This document shows positions 1 to 8,027 of a stretch of 64,000 nt of DNA, one piece after another. The stretch lies in assembly GCA_020402945.1 (NCBI GenBank), contig JADBYQ010000059.1:1-64000 (forward strand). The letters are read 5' to 3'. Made by a program: the position numbers and the translations under genes. Source of the stretch: Cytophagales bacterium. GTDB lineage: Bacteria; Bacteroidota; Bacteroidia; Cytophagales; Cyclobacteriaceae. The stretch's first letter is position 1. Every line of letters starts with the position of its first letter. The notes beneath the pieces were generated by a model. The model was given only the letters and a program-made list of their open reading frames with translations, was not told where the DNA came from and did not search any database.

Positions 1-280
1 ACAATCTATCCTTGCCCACCGTAGCCTTAGCGAAGGTGGGAAATGAAACAAACCTGAAAGCAAATCACCCCGATTGTAAACATCGGGACAATCTATCCTT
101 GCCCACCGTAGCCTTAGCGAAGGTGGGAAATGAAACAAACCTGAAAGCAAATCACCCCGATTGTAAACATCGGGACAATCTATCTTTGCCCACCGTAGCC
201 TTAGCGAAGGTGGGAAATGAAACAAACCTGAAAGCAAATCATCCCGATTGTAAACATCGGAACAATCTATCAAAGAACAC
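1..280. repeat. Three tandem 87-bp repeats with paired hairpins
   Basis: Copies lie at 1-87, 88-174 and 175-261 and differ by only a few bases. Each copy holds two stem-loops: CCCACC/GGTGGG with a 14-nt loop (15-40 in copy 1) and CCCGAT/ATCGGG with a 7-nt loop (69-87). Between them is an A-rich linker containing TGAAACAAACCTGAAAGC. After the third copy comes CAATCTATCAAAGAACAC (263-280), which recurs exactly at 5715-5732. The unit is 29 codons long, so frames stay open through it, but the encoded peptide looks like nothing and is not called as a gene. The left end is cut by the window, so the array may be longer. Confidence 0.95.
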
Positions 281-417
281 AATATAATACGGTTTCAACC
301 CGCCTTTTTCGTTGTTCAATAGCATTTTTTTGAAAGCCGGCAGTGGCCTTTATTCTTTTACCGCCACGTGTGATGAAGCACATAAAATGAAGTAAAAAAT
401 CAAAAAGAATTAATGCA

Positions 418-2802
418 ATGAAAAACGTAGTATGCTTTCTGCTTTTCCTGATGCTGGAAACCGTGTACCCTCCGTTTGCGTGGGCGCAAGGCAGTATTAC
501 AATCAGTGGCTATGTGCGCGATCGCGCCTCGGGCGAAGCACTTATCGGTGCCACAGTGCAAGTAGCCGGAACCTCTGTAGGCGTTGCCACCAATGCGTAT
601 GGCTTTTACGCGCTGTCGCTAACACCTGGTCGCTATTCGCTTTCGATTATGTATGTGGGGTACAAGCCATTGTCGATTACCAAAGACGTTGCTGCCAACG
701 AAACACTTCAGGTTGAGTTGGAAGAAAACTCAGAAGAACTTGATGAAATTGTCATTTCAGCTGAAGGCGGAAACTCGAATGTGGTGAGTACTCAAATGAG
801 TATCGCCAAACTAGATCCAAAGTTGGTGAAGCAAATTCCAGCTGTGTTAGGCGAACCTGATTTGATCCGTGCCCTTCAGCTTTTGCCAGGTGTGACCGCA
901 GTGGCCGATGGCGCTGCGGGTTTCAACGTGCGGGGCGGCAGCGCAGATCAAAATCTGATTTTGCTTGACGAAGCCACCGTGTACAATTCATCGCACTTAC
1001 TTGGATTGTTTTCCGTTGCCAATCCAGATGCTATAAAAAGTGTGACGCTCTATAAAGGAGGCATCCCGGCTCGCTACGGTGGCCGACTAAGCAGTGTGAT
1101 GGACATTCGCCAACGCGAAGGTAACTCAAAGGAGTTCAATGGTGAAGCTGGCATCGGTCTTATTTCGGCACGCCTGTTGGCGGAAGGCCCTATTGTAAAA
1201 GACAAAAGCTCGTTCATGGTGGCCGGGAGAAGATCGTATGGTGATTTGTTTTTGCCTTTGATTGATAACAAAAGCACGGCTTATTTCTATGATCTGAACG
1301 CCAAAGTAAACTACAATATCAACGAGCGCAATCAACTGTTTCTATCAGGTTATATTGGGCGCGACCAGTTTTCACTCGGTAGCATCTTTAACAGCACTTG
1401 GGGCAATACGGCTGCCACACTTCGTTGGAATCACCTCTTCTCTCAAAAACTGTTTGCCAATTTTTCCGCTGTTTATTCAAACTACGACTATTCGCTCGAC
1501 CAGCTTACCACCGGAGCTCAATACAACTGGATCTCGCGCATCATCAGCCGTGACGCTAAAGCCGATTTTTCCTACAACCTCGGAACCAAAACTCATTTGG
1601 CGTTTGGTGGGGAGTGGAAGAACTACGAGTTCAGGCCGGGTGACATCACCCCGATTAAGGGTTCTCCTGTAAAACCGCGAACATTGGATAACAAGTATGC
1701 TATCGAAACAGGTGCCTATTTTTCCATTGAGCATGTCATGGGGCCCGTTACCATCAACGCGGGCATTCGACATTCTTCATTTGCACGCAAAGGCCCACAG
1801 ACGTTACCCGTGTACGAAAATAATCAACCGGTGGTGTACAATGTCCAGATCGGCCGTTATGAAAATGGTGTAGTGGTAGGGTCAACGTCTCGTACTTCTT
1901 CACAGCGTATCAACACCTACAATAACTGGGAGCCGCGGCTTGCCTTAACGGCTATTACATCTTCATCGAGTTCCATCAAGGCCAGCTACAACCGTATGTA
2001 TCAATACCTGCATTTAATTTCGAATACCACCGCGCCCCAACCCACCGACCTGTGGGTGCCCAGCGGTAATTTTATTGAACCGCAAATGGTAGACCAGTAT
2101 GCCATTGGCTTTTTTAAGAACCTGAATGGCAACAAATATGAAGCCTCTATAGAAGGTTTCTATAAAGACATGAACAATCTGGTAGACTATGTGGATGGTG
2201 CTGATTTGATTACGAACAACACCATCGAAACGGAACTGCTTCGCGGCATTGGCCGTGGCTATGGATTAGAGTTTTTGATTAGAAAGAAAAACGGACCGCT
2301 GACGGGCTGGGTTAGCTACACACTATCAAAAGCAGAACGCAGGGTGAAGGGGATTACCGAATCTGATCCCGGTATCAACGGTGGACAGTGGTACAACGCC
2401 AATTTTGATAAGCCGCATAACCTTTCGGTGGTGGGTAGTTATCAAATCAATAAGCGTTGGAGTCTGTCGTCTAATTTTGTCATCACATCAGGCATTCCAG
2501 GCACTTTCCCCGTTGGGCGGTATGAGTATGCAGGGCTGGTGGTGCCTCAGTTTGGTTTTCGTAATCAGGAACGTCTGCCTACCTACCACCGCCTGGACGT
2601 CTCCGCCACTGTAAAAGGGAAGAAGAAGCGCTGGAAAAATGGCGGCCATGAATGGGTGTTTGGTGTTTACAACCTGTATAATCGTGCCAATGCTACTAGC
2701 ATTTATTTTACAGAAGATGCCGAGAACCCCGGCAACGTCAAAGCATTCAAGAGTTACCTCTTCGGTATCCTGCCGAGCGTTACCTACAATTTCAAGTTCT
2801 AA
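418..2802 (+). CDS. TonB-dependent receptor with carboxypeptidase-like regulatory domain
   Basis: Outer-membrane active transporter for an unidentified ligand, powered by TonB-ExbBD. The 794-residue product begins with a signal peptide (cleavage near AWAQ, about residue 24), followed by a CarboxypepD_reg-like beta-sandwich (about 27-115, with GATVQVAG and NAYGFYAL) and a plug domain (about 125-240, with GGSADQNLILLDE and GGIPARYGGR). The rest is a beta-barrel ending in the aromatic YNFKF expected for barrel assembly. It is not SusC-like in size or motifs, and no SusD partner follows. A DUF4249 lipoprotein starts 17 bp downstream and a LytS/LytTR pair follows, so the four genes probably form one operon. 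The ligand cannot be read from sequence. Confidence 0.93.
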   Translation: MKNVVCFLLFLMLETVYPPFAWAQGSITISGYVRDRASGEALIGATVQVAGTSVGVATNAYGFYALSLTPGRYSLSIMYVGYKPLSITKDVAANETLQVELEENSEELDEIVISAEGGNSNVVSTQMSIAKLDPKLVKQIPAVLGEPDLIRALQLLPGVTAVADGAAGFNVRGGSADQNLILLDEATVYNSSHLLGLFSVANPDAIKSVTLYKGGIPARYGGRLSSVMDIRQREGNSKEFNGEAGIGLISARLLAEGPIVKDKSSFMVAGRRSYGDLFLPLIDNKSTAYFYDLNAKVNYNINERNQLFLSGYIGRDQFSLGSIFNSTWGNTAATLRWNHLFSQKLFANFSAVYSNYDYSLDQLTTGAQYNWISRIISRDAKADFSYNLGTKTHLAFGGEWKNYEFRPGDITPIKGSPVKPRTLDNKYAIETGAYFSIEHVMGPVTINAGIRHSSFARKGPQTLPVYENNQPVVYNVQIGRYENGVVVGSTSRTSSQRINTYNNWEPRLALTAITSSSSSIKASYNRMYQYLHLISNTTAPQPTDLWVPSGNFIEPQMVDQYAIGFFKNLNGNKYEASIEGFYKDMNNLVDYVDGADLITNNTIETELLRGIGRGYGLEFLIRKKNGPLTGWVSYTLSKAERRVKGITESDPGINGGQWYNANFDKPHNLSVVGSYQINKRWSLSSNFVITSGIPGTFPVGRYEYAGLVVPQFGFRNQERLPTYHRLDVSATVKGKKKRWKNGGHEWVFGVYNLYNRANATSIYFTEDAENPGNVKAFKSYLFGILPSVTYNFKF

Positions 2803-2819
2803 ATCAAAATCAGAAAAAC

Positions 2820-3677
2820 ATGAAAACGAAAACATCAGTTGTCCTGCTATTGTCGATAATATTGCTGACAGCCTGCGAAAAAGAAATCACTTTAACACTG
2901 CCCTCCCCCGAAAATCAACTAGTCGTGGAAGGCCGGTTAGAGCGCGTACAAGGCCAATCCACACAACGCCACACGATAATATTGAGCAAGGTAAACGACT
3001 ACTTTGACAATGAGCAAACACCACGTGTAACGGACGCCATTGTTACAGTCCGAGAGCCATCAGGAGTCACGCACGCATTTGTTCACGGCACAGCCCAACC
3101 CGGCACATACGTCAATACAACGTTAGTGCCTGAGGATGAATTGACCTATACGCTCCGCATCGAGTGGAACAATGAATTGTATGAAGCGACCGAAACATTC
3201 ACTAACGTGGCGGAGATTGAAAGAATTTATCAGCAATTTGAAGAAGAGAATCTATTTGAGGATGGTGGCATTAAGGTCGCGATTGACTTTACTGACCCCA
3301 GTGGAACCGGTGACAACTACTTATGGGAATTGTTTTTAGATGGAGAAAACGTACTGGTGCCAGACCCTGGAAACAGCGGGAACATTGTGGCCACCGATAA
3401 ATTCTTCGATGGCGAAACCGTGGAGGGTTATTTTCCCAACGAGGAGAAGGTTTTTACCCCGGGGCAACAGGTTTTGGCGCGGCAGATTGGTATATCGCGC
3501 AACCAATACGATTACCTGTTTATTTTGTTGGAGCAAACCGGTCAAACCGGGCAGTTGATTGATGTGCCGGCAGCTCCTATCCGCGGAAACGTGCGCAACC
3601 TCACCAACCCGGGCAAACCAGCGTTGGGATACTTTGGGGTAAGTGAGATTTCCGAAAAATTGATTATCATTCAATAA
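2820..3677 (+). CDS. DUF4249 family outer-membrane lipoprotein
   Basis: A 285-residue lipoprotein: the signal peptide ends in LLTAC, giving a lipobox Cys at about residue 19. The mature start is KEITLTLPSPENQLVVEG, the usual opening of DUF4249 proteins in Bacteroidetes. These are normally encoded just downstream of a TonB-dependent receptor, as here (17-bp gap), and are thought to sit at the cell surface with the receptor. At 285 residues it is of ordinary length. The molecular function of the family is not known; a role as accessory ligand-binding lipoprotein is inferred from position only. Confidence 0.85.
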   Translation: MKTKTSVVLLLSIILLTACEKEITLTLPSPENQLVVEGRLERVQGQSTQRHTIILSKVNDYFDNEQTPRVTDAIVTVREPSGVTHAFVHGTAQPGTYVNTTLVPEDELTYTLRIEWNNELYEATETFTNVAEIERIYQQFEEENLFEDGGIKVAIDFTDPSGTGDNYLWELFLDGENVLVPDPGNSGNIVATDKFFDGETVEGYFPNEEKVFTPGQQVLARQIGISRNQYDYLFILLEQTGQTGQLIDVPAAPIRGNVRNLTNPGKPALGYFGVSEISEKLIIIQ

Positions 3678-3688
3678 AAATTGCTGGT

Positions 3689-4744
3689 ATGCTTCGCGAT
3701 CCTCGCTACTGGACGTTCCATAGTTTTATTGTGTTACTCATAGCCGGGCTGCTGGAATTAGAGGATCAGTTAGAACAAGGCCAGCAACCTTCCGTCAGCG
3801 AGTTTCTGGTGGATGTTGCCGTCTTCTCAGTTGTGATTTCTTTTATCAGTTGGCTTTCCTTACAGGTCGTGCGGCTGCTGAATGCCCTTATGCCCTGGGA
3901 GAGTTCGTTGTTCAAGCGGTTTGCAGTGGAGATGATGATCATCCTATCGATGGTGTCGGTACTTACGTTAGTGGCGTCCGGCATAAAAAATGTGTTTTTC
4001 TTTGACGATCCTGAATTTAACGACCCTGACTTTGGCTTCGAAATTCTGGCATTGATCATGCTCATCATTACCACCTTTCTTGCATTTGCTTACCATGAGT
4101 TTGTTTTCTTGAGCAGTGCCAAAGAATCGCTTGAACTAAAAAACGAAGTATTGCAAAAACAGCACTACCTCGCCAAGTACGAGGCGCTGAAGAACCAATT
4201 GAATCCGCATTTTCTTTTCAATTCGCTCAATGCTTTGTCGAGCCTCATTTATCGCGATACTGAAAAGGCTGATATGTTTATCAAAAAGTTTTCGGAAGTG
4301 TTTCGGTATGTTTTAGAAATAAACAAAGAGCGGCTGGTTCCGTTGAAACAGGAACTTCGCTTTTTGGAATCGTATCTGTTTCTTCAAAAAATCCGGTACG
4401 ATCACCAGCTAGTCATTTACCAGCAGGTCGAGGCTGGAGCCTTTCAAAAACTTTTGCCTCCACTGTCGTTGCAACTGGCCATTGAAAATGCCATAAAACA
4501 CAACATCATCAGCAATCATCAGCAACTTCATATCTGGATTGAGGGAACCGCCAATGAGCTGGTGATTCGAAATAACTACCAGCCCAACAATAGTCTTAAC
4601 GAATCATTGGGCATTGGCCAAAATAATTTGTGTGAGAAGTATGTGTTGCTAGGCAAACGCGCGCCACAGTTTTTTCTAAAAGACAATTTTTATCAGGTAC
4701 ATTTACCCCTACTGGACACAGCCGCATGGAACGTGTACTCATAG
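3689..4744 (+). CDS. LytS-type sensor histidine kinase
   Basis: A 351-residue membrane kinase of the His_kinase (PF06580) class. The N-terminal half has four hydrophobic segments (roughly residues 10-25, 45-70, 80-100, 112-130) with no recognisable extracellular sensor domain. The phospho-acceptor motif is LNPHFLFNSLNALSSL (about 170-187), and the ATP-binding N-box is LQLAIENAIKHNI (about 258-270). It follows the DUF4249 gene by 11 bp and overlaps the LytTR regulator gene by 19 bp, so it is translationally coupled to its partner. Its probable job is to sense some envelope or membrane state linked to the receptor encoded upstream. The signal is unknown. Confidence 0.92.
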   Translation: MLRDPRYWTFHSFIVLLIAGLLELEDQLEQGQQPSVSEFLVDVAVFSVVISFISWLSLQVVRLLNALMPWESSLFKRFAVEMMIILSMVSVLTLVASGIKNVFFFDDPEFNDPDFGFEILALIMLIITTFLAFAYHEFVFLSSAKESLELKNEVLQKQHYLAKYEALKNQLNPHFLFNSLNALSSLIYRDTEKADMFIKKFSEVFRYVLEINKERLVPLKQELRFLESYLFLQKIRYDHQLVIYQQVEAGAFQKLLPPLSLQLAIENAIKHNIISNHQQLHIWIEGTANELVIRNNYQPNNSLNESLGIGQNNLCEKYVLLGKRAPQFFLKDNFYQVHLPLLDTAAWNVYS

Positions 4745-5484
4745 TTGAAGACGAATCGCTGGCCGCTGAAAAGCTCAAGCTCTTGCTTGGTCGAATTGAC
4801 TCGCGCTTTTGCGTGATGGATGTTCTTACGTCTGTACAGGAGGCGGTTCGTTGGTTTACTGCCAACGAGGCGGATCTGATTTTTCTTGACATCAATCTTT
4901 CGGATGGCATCAGCTTCGAAATATTTCAACAGGTACAAGTGGAAACGCCCATTATTTTCACCACGGCATTTGATCAATATGCCATCCGCGCTTTCAAACA
5001 CAACGCCATTGACTATCTATTGAAGCCCACCACCGAGGAAGACCTGCGATTAAGTCTGGAGAAATATCGGAAGCGGCAGTTGCTGCCCGCTCATTTGCGG
5101 GTGAATTTGCAAAAAGTGTTTTCCGAATACCAGGCGACTCAAGCCTATCGCAATCGGGTGTTGATTAGCTACGGCAGCAAGAGCAAAAGCATAACCGTTA
5201 GCGATATTGCATATTTTATTGTTCAGCAAAAGGGTATATACTTAACTACGTTTACCAATTCCACTCACTTAGTCGAAACTACGCTCGATGAACTCGATCG
5301 TGAGCTTGATCCAAAGTTGTTCTTCCGGCTAAACAGGCAAGTCGTTGTAAACATTCACGCCATCAAAGAGGTATCGAAATATTCTCTTCGCAAATACAAA
5401 GTAGATCTTGTGCCTAAACCTGCAATGGAGGTATTCGTACCCGAAGAAAAAGTAACAACTTTTAAAAAGTGGTTGAACAAGTAG
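4726..5484 (+). CDS. LytTR-family response regulator
   Basis: A 252-residue regulator, partner of the overlapping LytS-like kinase gene. The receiver domain (about 1-118) has the acidic pocket VEDE near residue 7 and the phospho-acceptor Asp in LIFLDINLSDG (about residue 55). The LytTR DNA-binding domain (about 145-250) shows ISYGSKSKSI and FFRLNRQVVVNIHAIKEV. LytTR proteins bind pairs of direct repeats about two helical turns apart; I could not find a convincing pair upstream of the receptor gene at 418. It closes the run that starts there, and nothing is encoded on the plus strand for the next 11 kb except NfeD and KdsB. Confidence 0.92.
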   Translation: MERVLIVEDESLAAEKLKLLLGRIDSRFCVMDVLTSVQEAVRWFTANEADLIFLDINLSDGISFEIFQQVQVETPIIFTTAFDQYAIRAFKHNAIDYLLKPTTEEDLRLSLEKYRKRQLLPAHLRVNLQKVFSEYQATQAYRNRVLISYGSKSKSITVSDIAYFIVQQKGIYLTTFTNSTHLVETTLDELDRELDPKLFFRLNRQVVVNIHAIKEVSKYSLRKYKVDLVPKPAMEVFVPEEKVTTFKKWLNK

Positions 5485-5801
5485 CCGATTTCTATTTTAG
5501 TTTTCTTCATTTTTCTCGTTCTACTCCCATGTCTTAAGCGCCTGGGGAAACACCCTTGGGTTCAGTTGTGTCAAAAGATTGCTGTTGTATATAGCACAAT
5601 CGCCTGCACGGAAGCAGGCTTTGCCCAGTGTATCGATATAGCCTGTGTCGCCTGCGGAATACAAATTAGTATTCGAGCCCATTCTTGAGCATTCTGAAAT
5701 TGCTTTTCTGTATGCAATCTATCAAAGAACACTCCCGCTAGGGCGGGATGAAACAAATCTACAAGCAAATCAAATAGACTATCAGGCAAGCACCAAACCG
5801 C
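5485..5801. repeat. Intergenic repeat island with several hairpins
   Basis: This 317-bp gap holds no credible gene. It contains a GCCTGC/GCAGGC hairpin (5602-5619), a perfect GAATAC/GTATTC inverted repeat with a 6-nt loop (5657-5674), and at 5715-5772 a relative of the repeat at the left edge of the window. That relative has the identical 18-mer CAATCTATCAAAGAACAC (5715-5732), then a different hairpin, TCCCGC/GGCGGGA, then TGAAACAAATCT and AAGCAAATCA. It sits between the convergent ends of the LytTR gene and the carotenoid desaturase gene. Short dispersed repeats often occupy such sites. Confidence 0.8.
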
Positions 5802-7271
5802 TTAGCCCTTTTCCGCAATCATTTCGCTCACGATTTTTGCACTAAGTAATCCGAGAGGTATACCTCCACCCGGGTGAACGCTACCACCACAGAAATACAT
5901 ATTCTTGATGCGACTGCTTTCGTTGGCGTGGCGCAAAAAAGCTGCGAATTTATTATTGGAAGAATTGCCATAAAGAGATCCACCGGATGAACTGGTTCGC
6001 TGCTCAATCACATAGGGGTCTTGCGTGTCTTCTATTTCTATATATGATTCAATATCCGTTTTTAAAATCCGATTGATCTTGGCTACAATATGCTTTCTCA
6101 TTTCCTGTACATATTGGATCGGCTGTGCGGAAGCGTTGTGGGGCACGTTAACCATCACGAACCAATTTTCGCAACCCGTAGGAGCATCTGTCGGTGTCAC
6201 TTTTGAGGTGATGTTAATATATGTTGTTGGATTCTCGTACGGTCTTTTTTCGCCAAATACCGTCTTAAACTCCTTCTCCCCGTCATCTCCAAATAAAATA
6301 TTATGAAGTCCCAATTCCTTAAACTCCTTTTTTATACCCCAATAAAAAATCAAGCCAGAGAGCGACTTTTCTTGATCAAGGATTTTTGCAGGGTAATACT
6401 TTGGGTCAAGTAATTTGGTGTACACGTGTTTAATATCCGCATCACTCACTACCATGTCGGCAGCTATTTCGCCAGCAGTAGTAACGACCCCCGTCACTTG
6501 ATCATTCTGTGTCTTAATTTTCAGCACACGGGTATTCATGACGTACTCGGCCCCTAGCTTCAGGCTCAATGTATGTAAGTGTTTGGTAATGTCATGCATT
6601 CCCCCTTTTGGTGCAAAGGCTCCGATGTTGTGCTCCAGATGTGCGATAATATTAATCAACGCTGGTGCCTGAAAAGGATCGGATCCATTGTAGGTGGCAA
6701 AGCGATTGAAAAGCTGAATGGTCTTTTTGTTTTTGAATCGGGCAGCATTCGCCTCGTTCATTGTTTTGCCGAGCTTTAGTTTTCGAATATTCCAAAGTGC
6801 TTTGGCCGTTTTCAAGTTGAGAAAGTTAGACAGCTTATGCAGCGATTGTTGCATAAACAGATCGGAGGTCAATTCGTAGGCGGTAGCACTATACTTTAAC
6901 TGCTCGTACACCGACTGTTTTGTTTCCCCTAGCTTTGACGCCACCTCGGTGGCAAACTTCTCTTTATCTACATAAGCAATTAAGTTCGTTCCGTCTTCAT
7001 AAAAGTAGTTGCAAATCTTGTCTAGTGTTACGTATTCGAACTTGTCGTCTTGCCGGCTCACTTTTGTAAGATCTTCAATCAAGTGGGGCAATGTGAGTAC
7101 CGATGGCCCCATATCAAATCGATAACGCCCTATATTTTTGGAAGTTAGTTTACCTCCAACATAGTCATTTGCCTCGACTACTGTAACGCGATGCCCCGCA
7201 GCACTAAGACGTACTGCAGCCGCTAACCCTGCTACTCCTGACCCAACAATAACAATTCGCTTTTGCGCCAT
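5802..7271 (-). CDS. CrtI-type carotenoid/phytoene desaturase
   Basis: A 489-residue FAD-dependent oxidoreductase of the phytoene desaturase family, which introduces double bonds into carotene precursors at the membrane. The N-terminal dinucleotide-binding motif is IVIVGSGVAGLAAAVRL, and the C-terminal FAD motif is MYFCGGSVHPGGGIPLGLLS, typical of CrtI/CrtD/CrtN. The ATG at 7271 is preferred over an in-frame TTG two codons upstream because it puts the beta-strand of the Rossmann fold at the usual place. No crtB or crtY lies nearby, so whether it is CrtI itself, a CrtD-like later-step desaturase or a saturase cannot be decided here. Confidence 0.85.
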   Translation of the reverse strand: MAQKRIVIVGSGVAGLAAAVRLSAAGHRVTVVEANDYVGGKLTSKNIGRYRFDMGPSVLTLPHLIEDLTKVSRQDDKFEYVTLDKICNYFYEDGTNLIAYVDKEKFATEVASKLGETKQSVYEQLKYSATAYELTSDLFMQQSLHKLSNFLNLKTAKALWNIRKLKLGKTMNEANAARFKNKKTIQLFNRFATYNGSDPFQAPALINIIAHLEHNIGAFAPKGGMHDITKHLHTLSLKLGAEYVMNTRVLKIKTQNDQVTGVVTTAGEIAADMVVSDADIKHVYTKLLDPKYYPAKILDQEKSLSGLIFYWGIKKEFKELGLHNILFGDDGEKEFKTVFGEKRPYENPTTYINITSKVTPTDAPTGCENWFVMVNVPHNASAQPIQYVQEMRKHIVAKINRILKTDIESYIEIEDTQDPYVIEQRTSSSGGSLYGNSSNNKFAAFLRHANESSRIKNMYFCGGSVHPGGGIPLGLLSAKIVSEMIAEKG

Positions 7272-7350
7272 ACACAATTTAACTCAATGAATTTTAAAAA
7301 CTAACAGCCGACTACATTCTGATGTTTTCGCCTACTTGCTTTTTCGTCTA

Positions 7351-7390
7351 AAAATAAAAAACCTTGCTAATACCACGTATCAACAAGGTT
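7351..7390 (-). terminator. Probable rho-independent terminator after the subunit-3 gene
   Basis: Read on the minus strand, AACCTTG pairs with CAAGGTT (7360-7366 with 7384-7390). An inner ATAC/GTAT pair extends the stem, and a T-rich run follows. It lies just past the stop of the gene ending at 7413 and before the desaturase gene, so it probably separates the two transcripts. Confidence 0.65.
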
Positions 7391-7412
7391 CAGCTCATTT
7401 TCGGATTACCTT

Positions 7413-8009
7413 CTATCCGGTGGCCCAAGTCTTTCCATTACCGGCTTCATTCAACGGAATACAGCCATTGTATTTTCCCGGCACTGCTTCGTATTGAAGT
7501 ACTTGTGTTGCGCCAGGCTCAGAGCTAAAATAGCCCAACATCGTCAATTCTTTTGCCGACAAAATAAACGGCCTTTTTGCTTCTTTGTTTTCTTTCTTCT
7601 CTTGAATCGCTGCTTGCAATGCCGTAGTGGTTAACTTAATTTGATCTTCTGGCTTACAATAGATGAAGTTATCGCCAAATGACTTCTTGGCTTCCTCTTC
7701 GAAGGCTGTTAACCCCGCGATAAAAAATTCCTGATCTTCTTTCTTATAACACTGTGCAAGCATCCTATCAATGAAGTTGGGCACTCCAACTTCCTTGGCT
7801 CCGGGGGTATCCGTTTTCGGCAAAATGATTTCTGCTAATTCACTAACCAGTCGTGCCTGATCTTCAGAGAAAAAAACCGGCTTATAGGTTAGATCTGGTG
7901 TTGCCTTACAACCATTTAGAATACCTGCAATAGCAGAGGCTGAAACAGCTGCGCCCATCAGTAAAGCGGTTTTGCGCAGTGCTTCTCTCCGATCGATTAA
8001 TTGATTCAT
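7413..8009 (-). CDS. Gluconate 2-dehydrogenase subunit 3 family protein
   Basis: A 198-residue partner protein for a GMC oxidoreductase. The N-terminus has a Tat-like twin-arginine signal (DRREALRKTALLMGAAVSAS) and then a possible lipobox ending in GILNGC, so it is probably exported folded and held at the membrane. The body matches the gluconate 2-dehydrogenase subunit 3 family (SELAEIILPKTDTPGAK, GVPNFIDRMLAQCY). It is encoded 18 bp after the GMC flavoprotein, the standard pairing in Bacteroidetes. The family name is inherited from gluconate dehydrogenase; the sugar or alcohol oxidised here is unknown. No cytochrome c subunit is present. Confidence 0.88.
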   Translation of the reverse strand: MNQLIDRREALRKTALLMGAAVSASAIAGILNGCKATPDLTYKPVFFSEDQARLVSELAEIILPKTDTPGAKEVGVPNFIDRMLAQCYKKEDQEFFIAGLTAFEEEAKKSFGDNFIYCKPEDQIKLTTTALQAAIQEKKENKEAKRPFILSAKELTMLGYFSSEPGATQVLQYEAVPGKYNGCIPLNEAGNGKTWATG

Positions 8010-8027
8010 GTCTTTAAAATTTAATCG

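Noticed and set aside
1-280. CRISPR array
   Set aside because: The units are contiguous 87-bp copies without variable spacers, and there are no cas genes in the window.
12-287. 91-codon open frame across the tandem repeat
   Set aside because: The frame is open only because the 87-bp unit is a multiple of three and lacks a stop in this phase. It has no family likeness, and the DNA is better explained by two conserved hairpins per unit.
5802-7271. Carotenoid biosynthesis cluster
   Set aside because: Only the desaturase is present. No phytoene synthase, cyclase or ketolase gene was seen on either side, so a cluster cannot be claimed.
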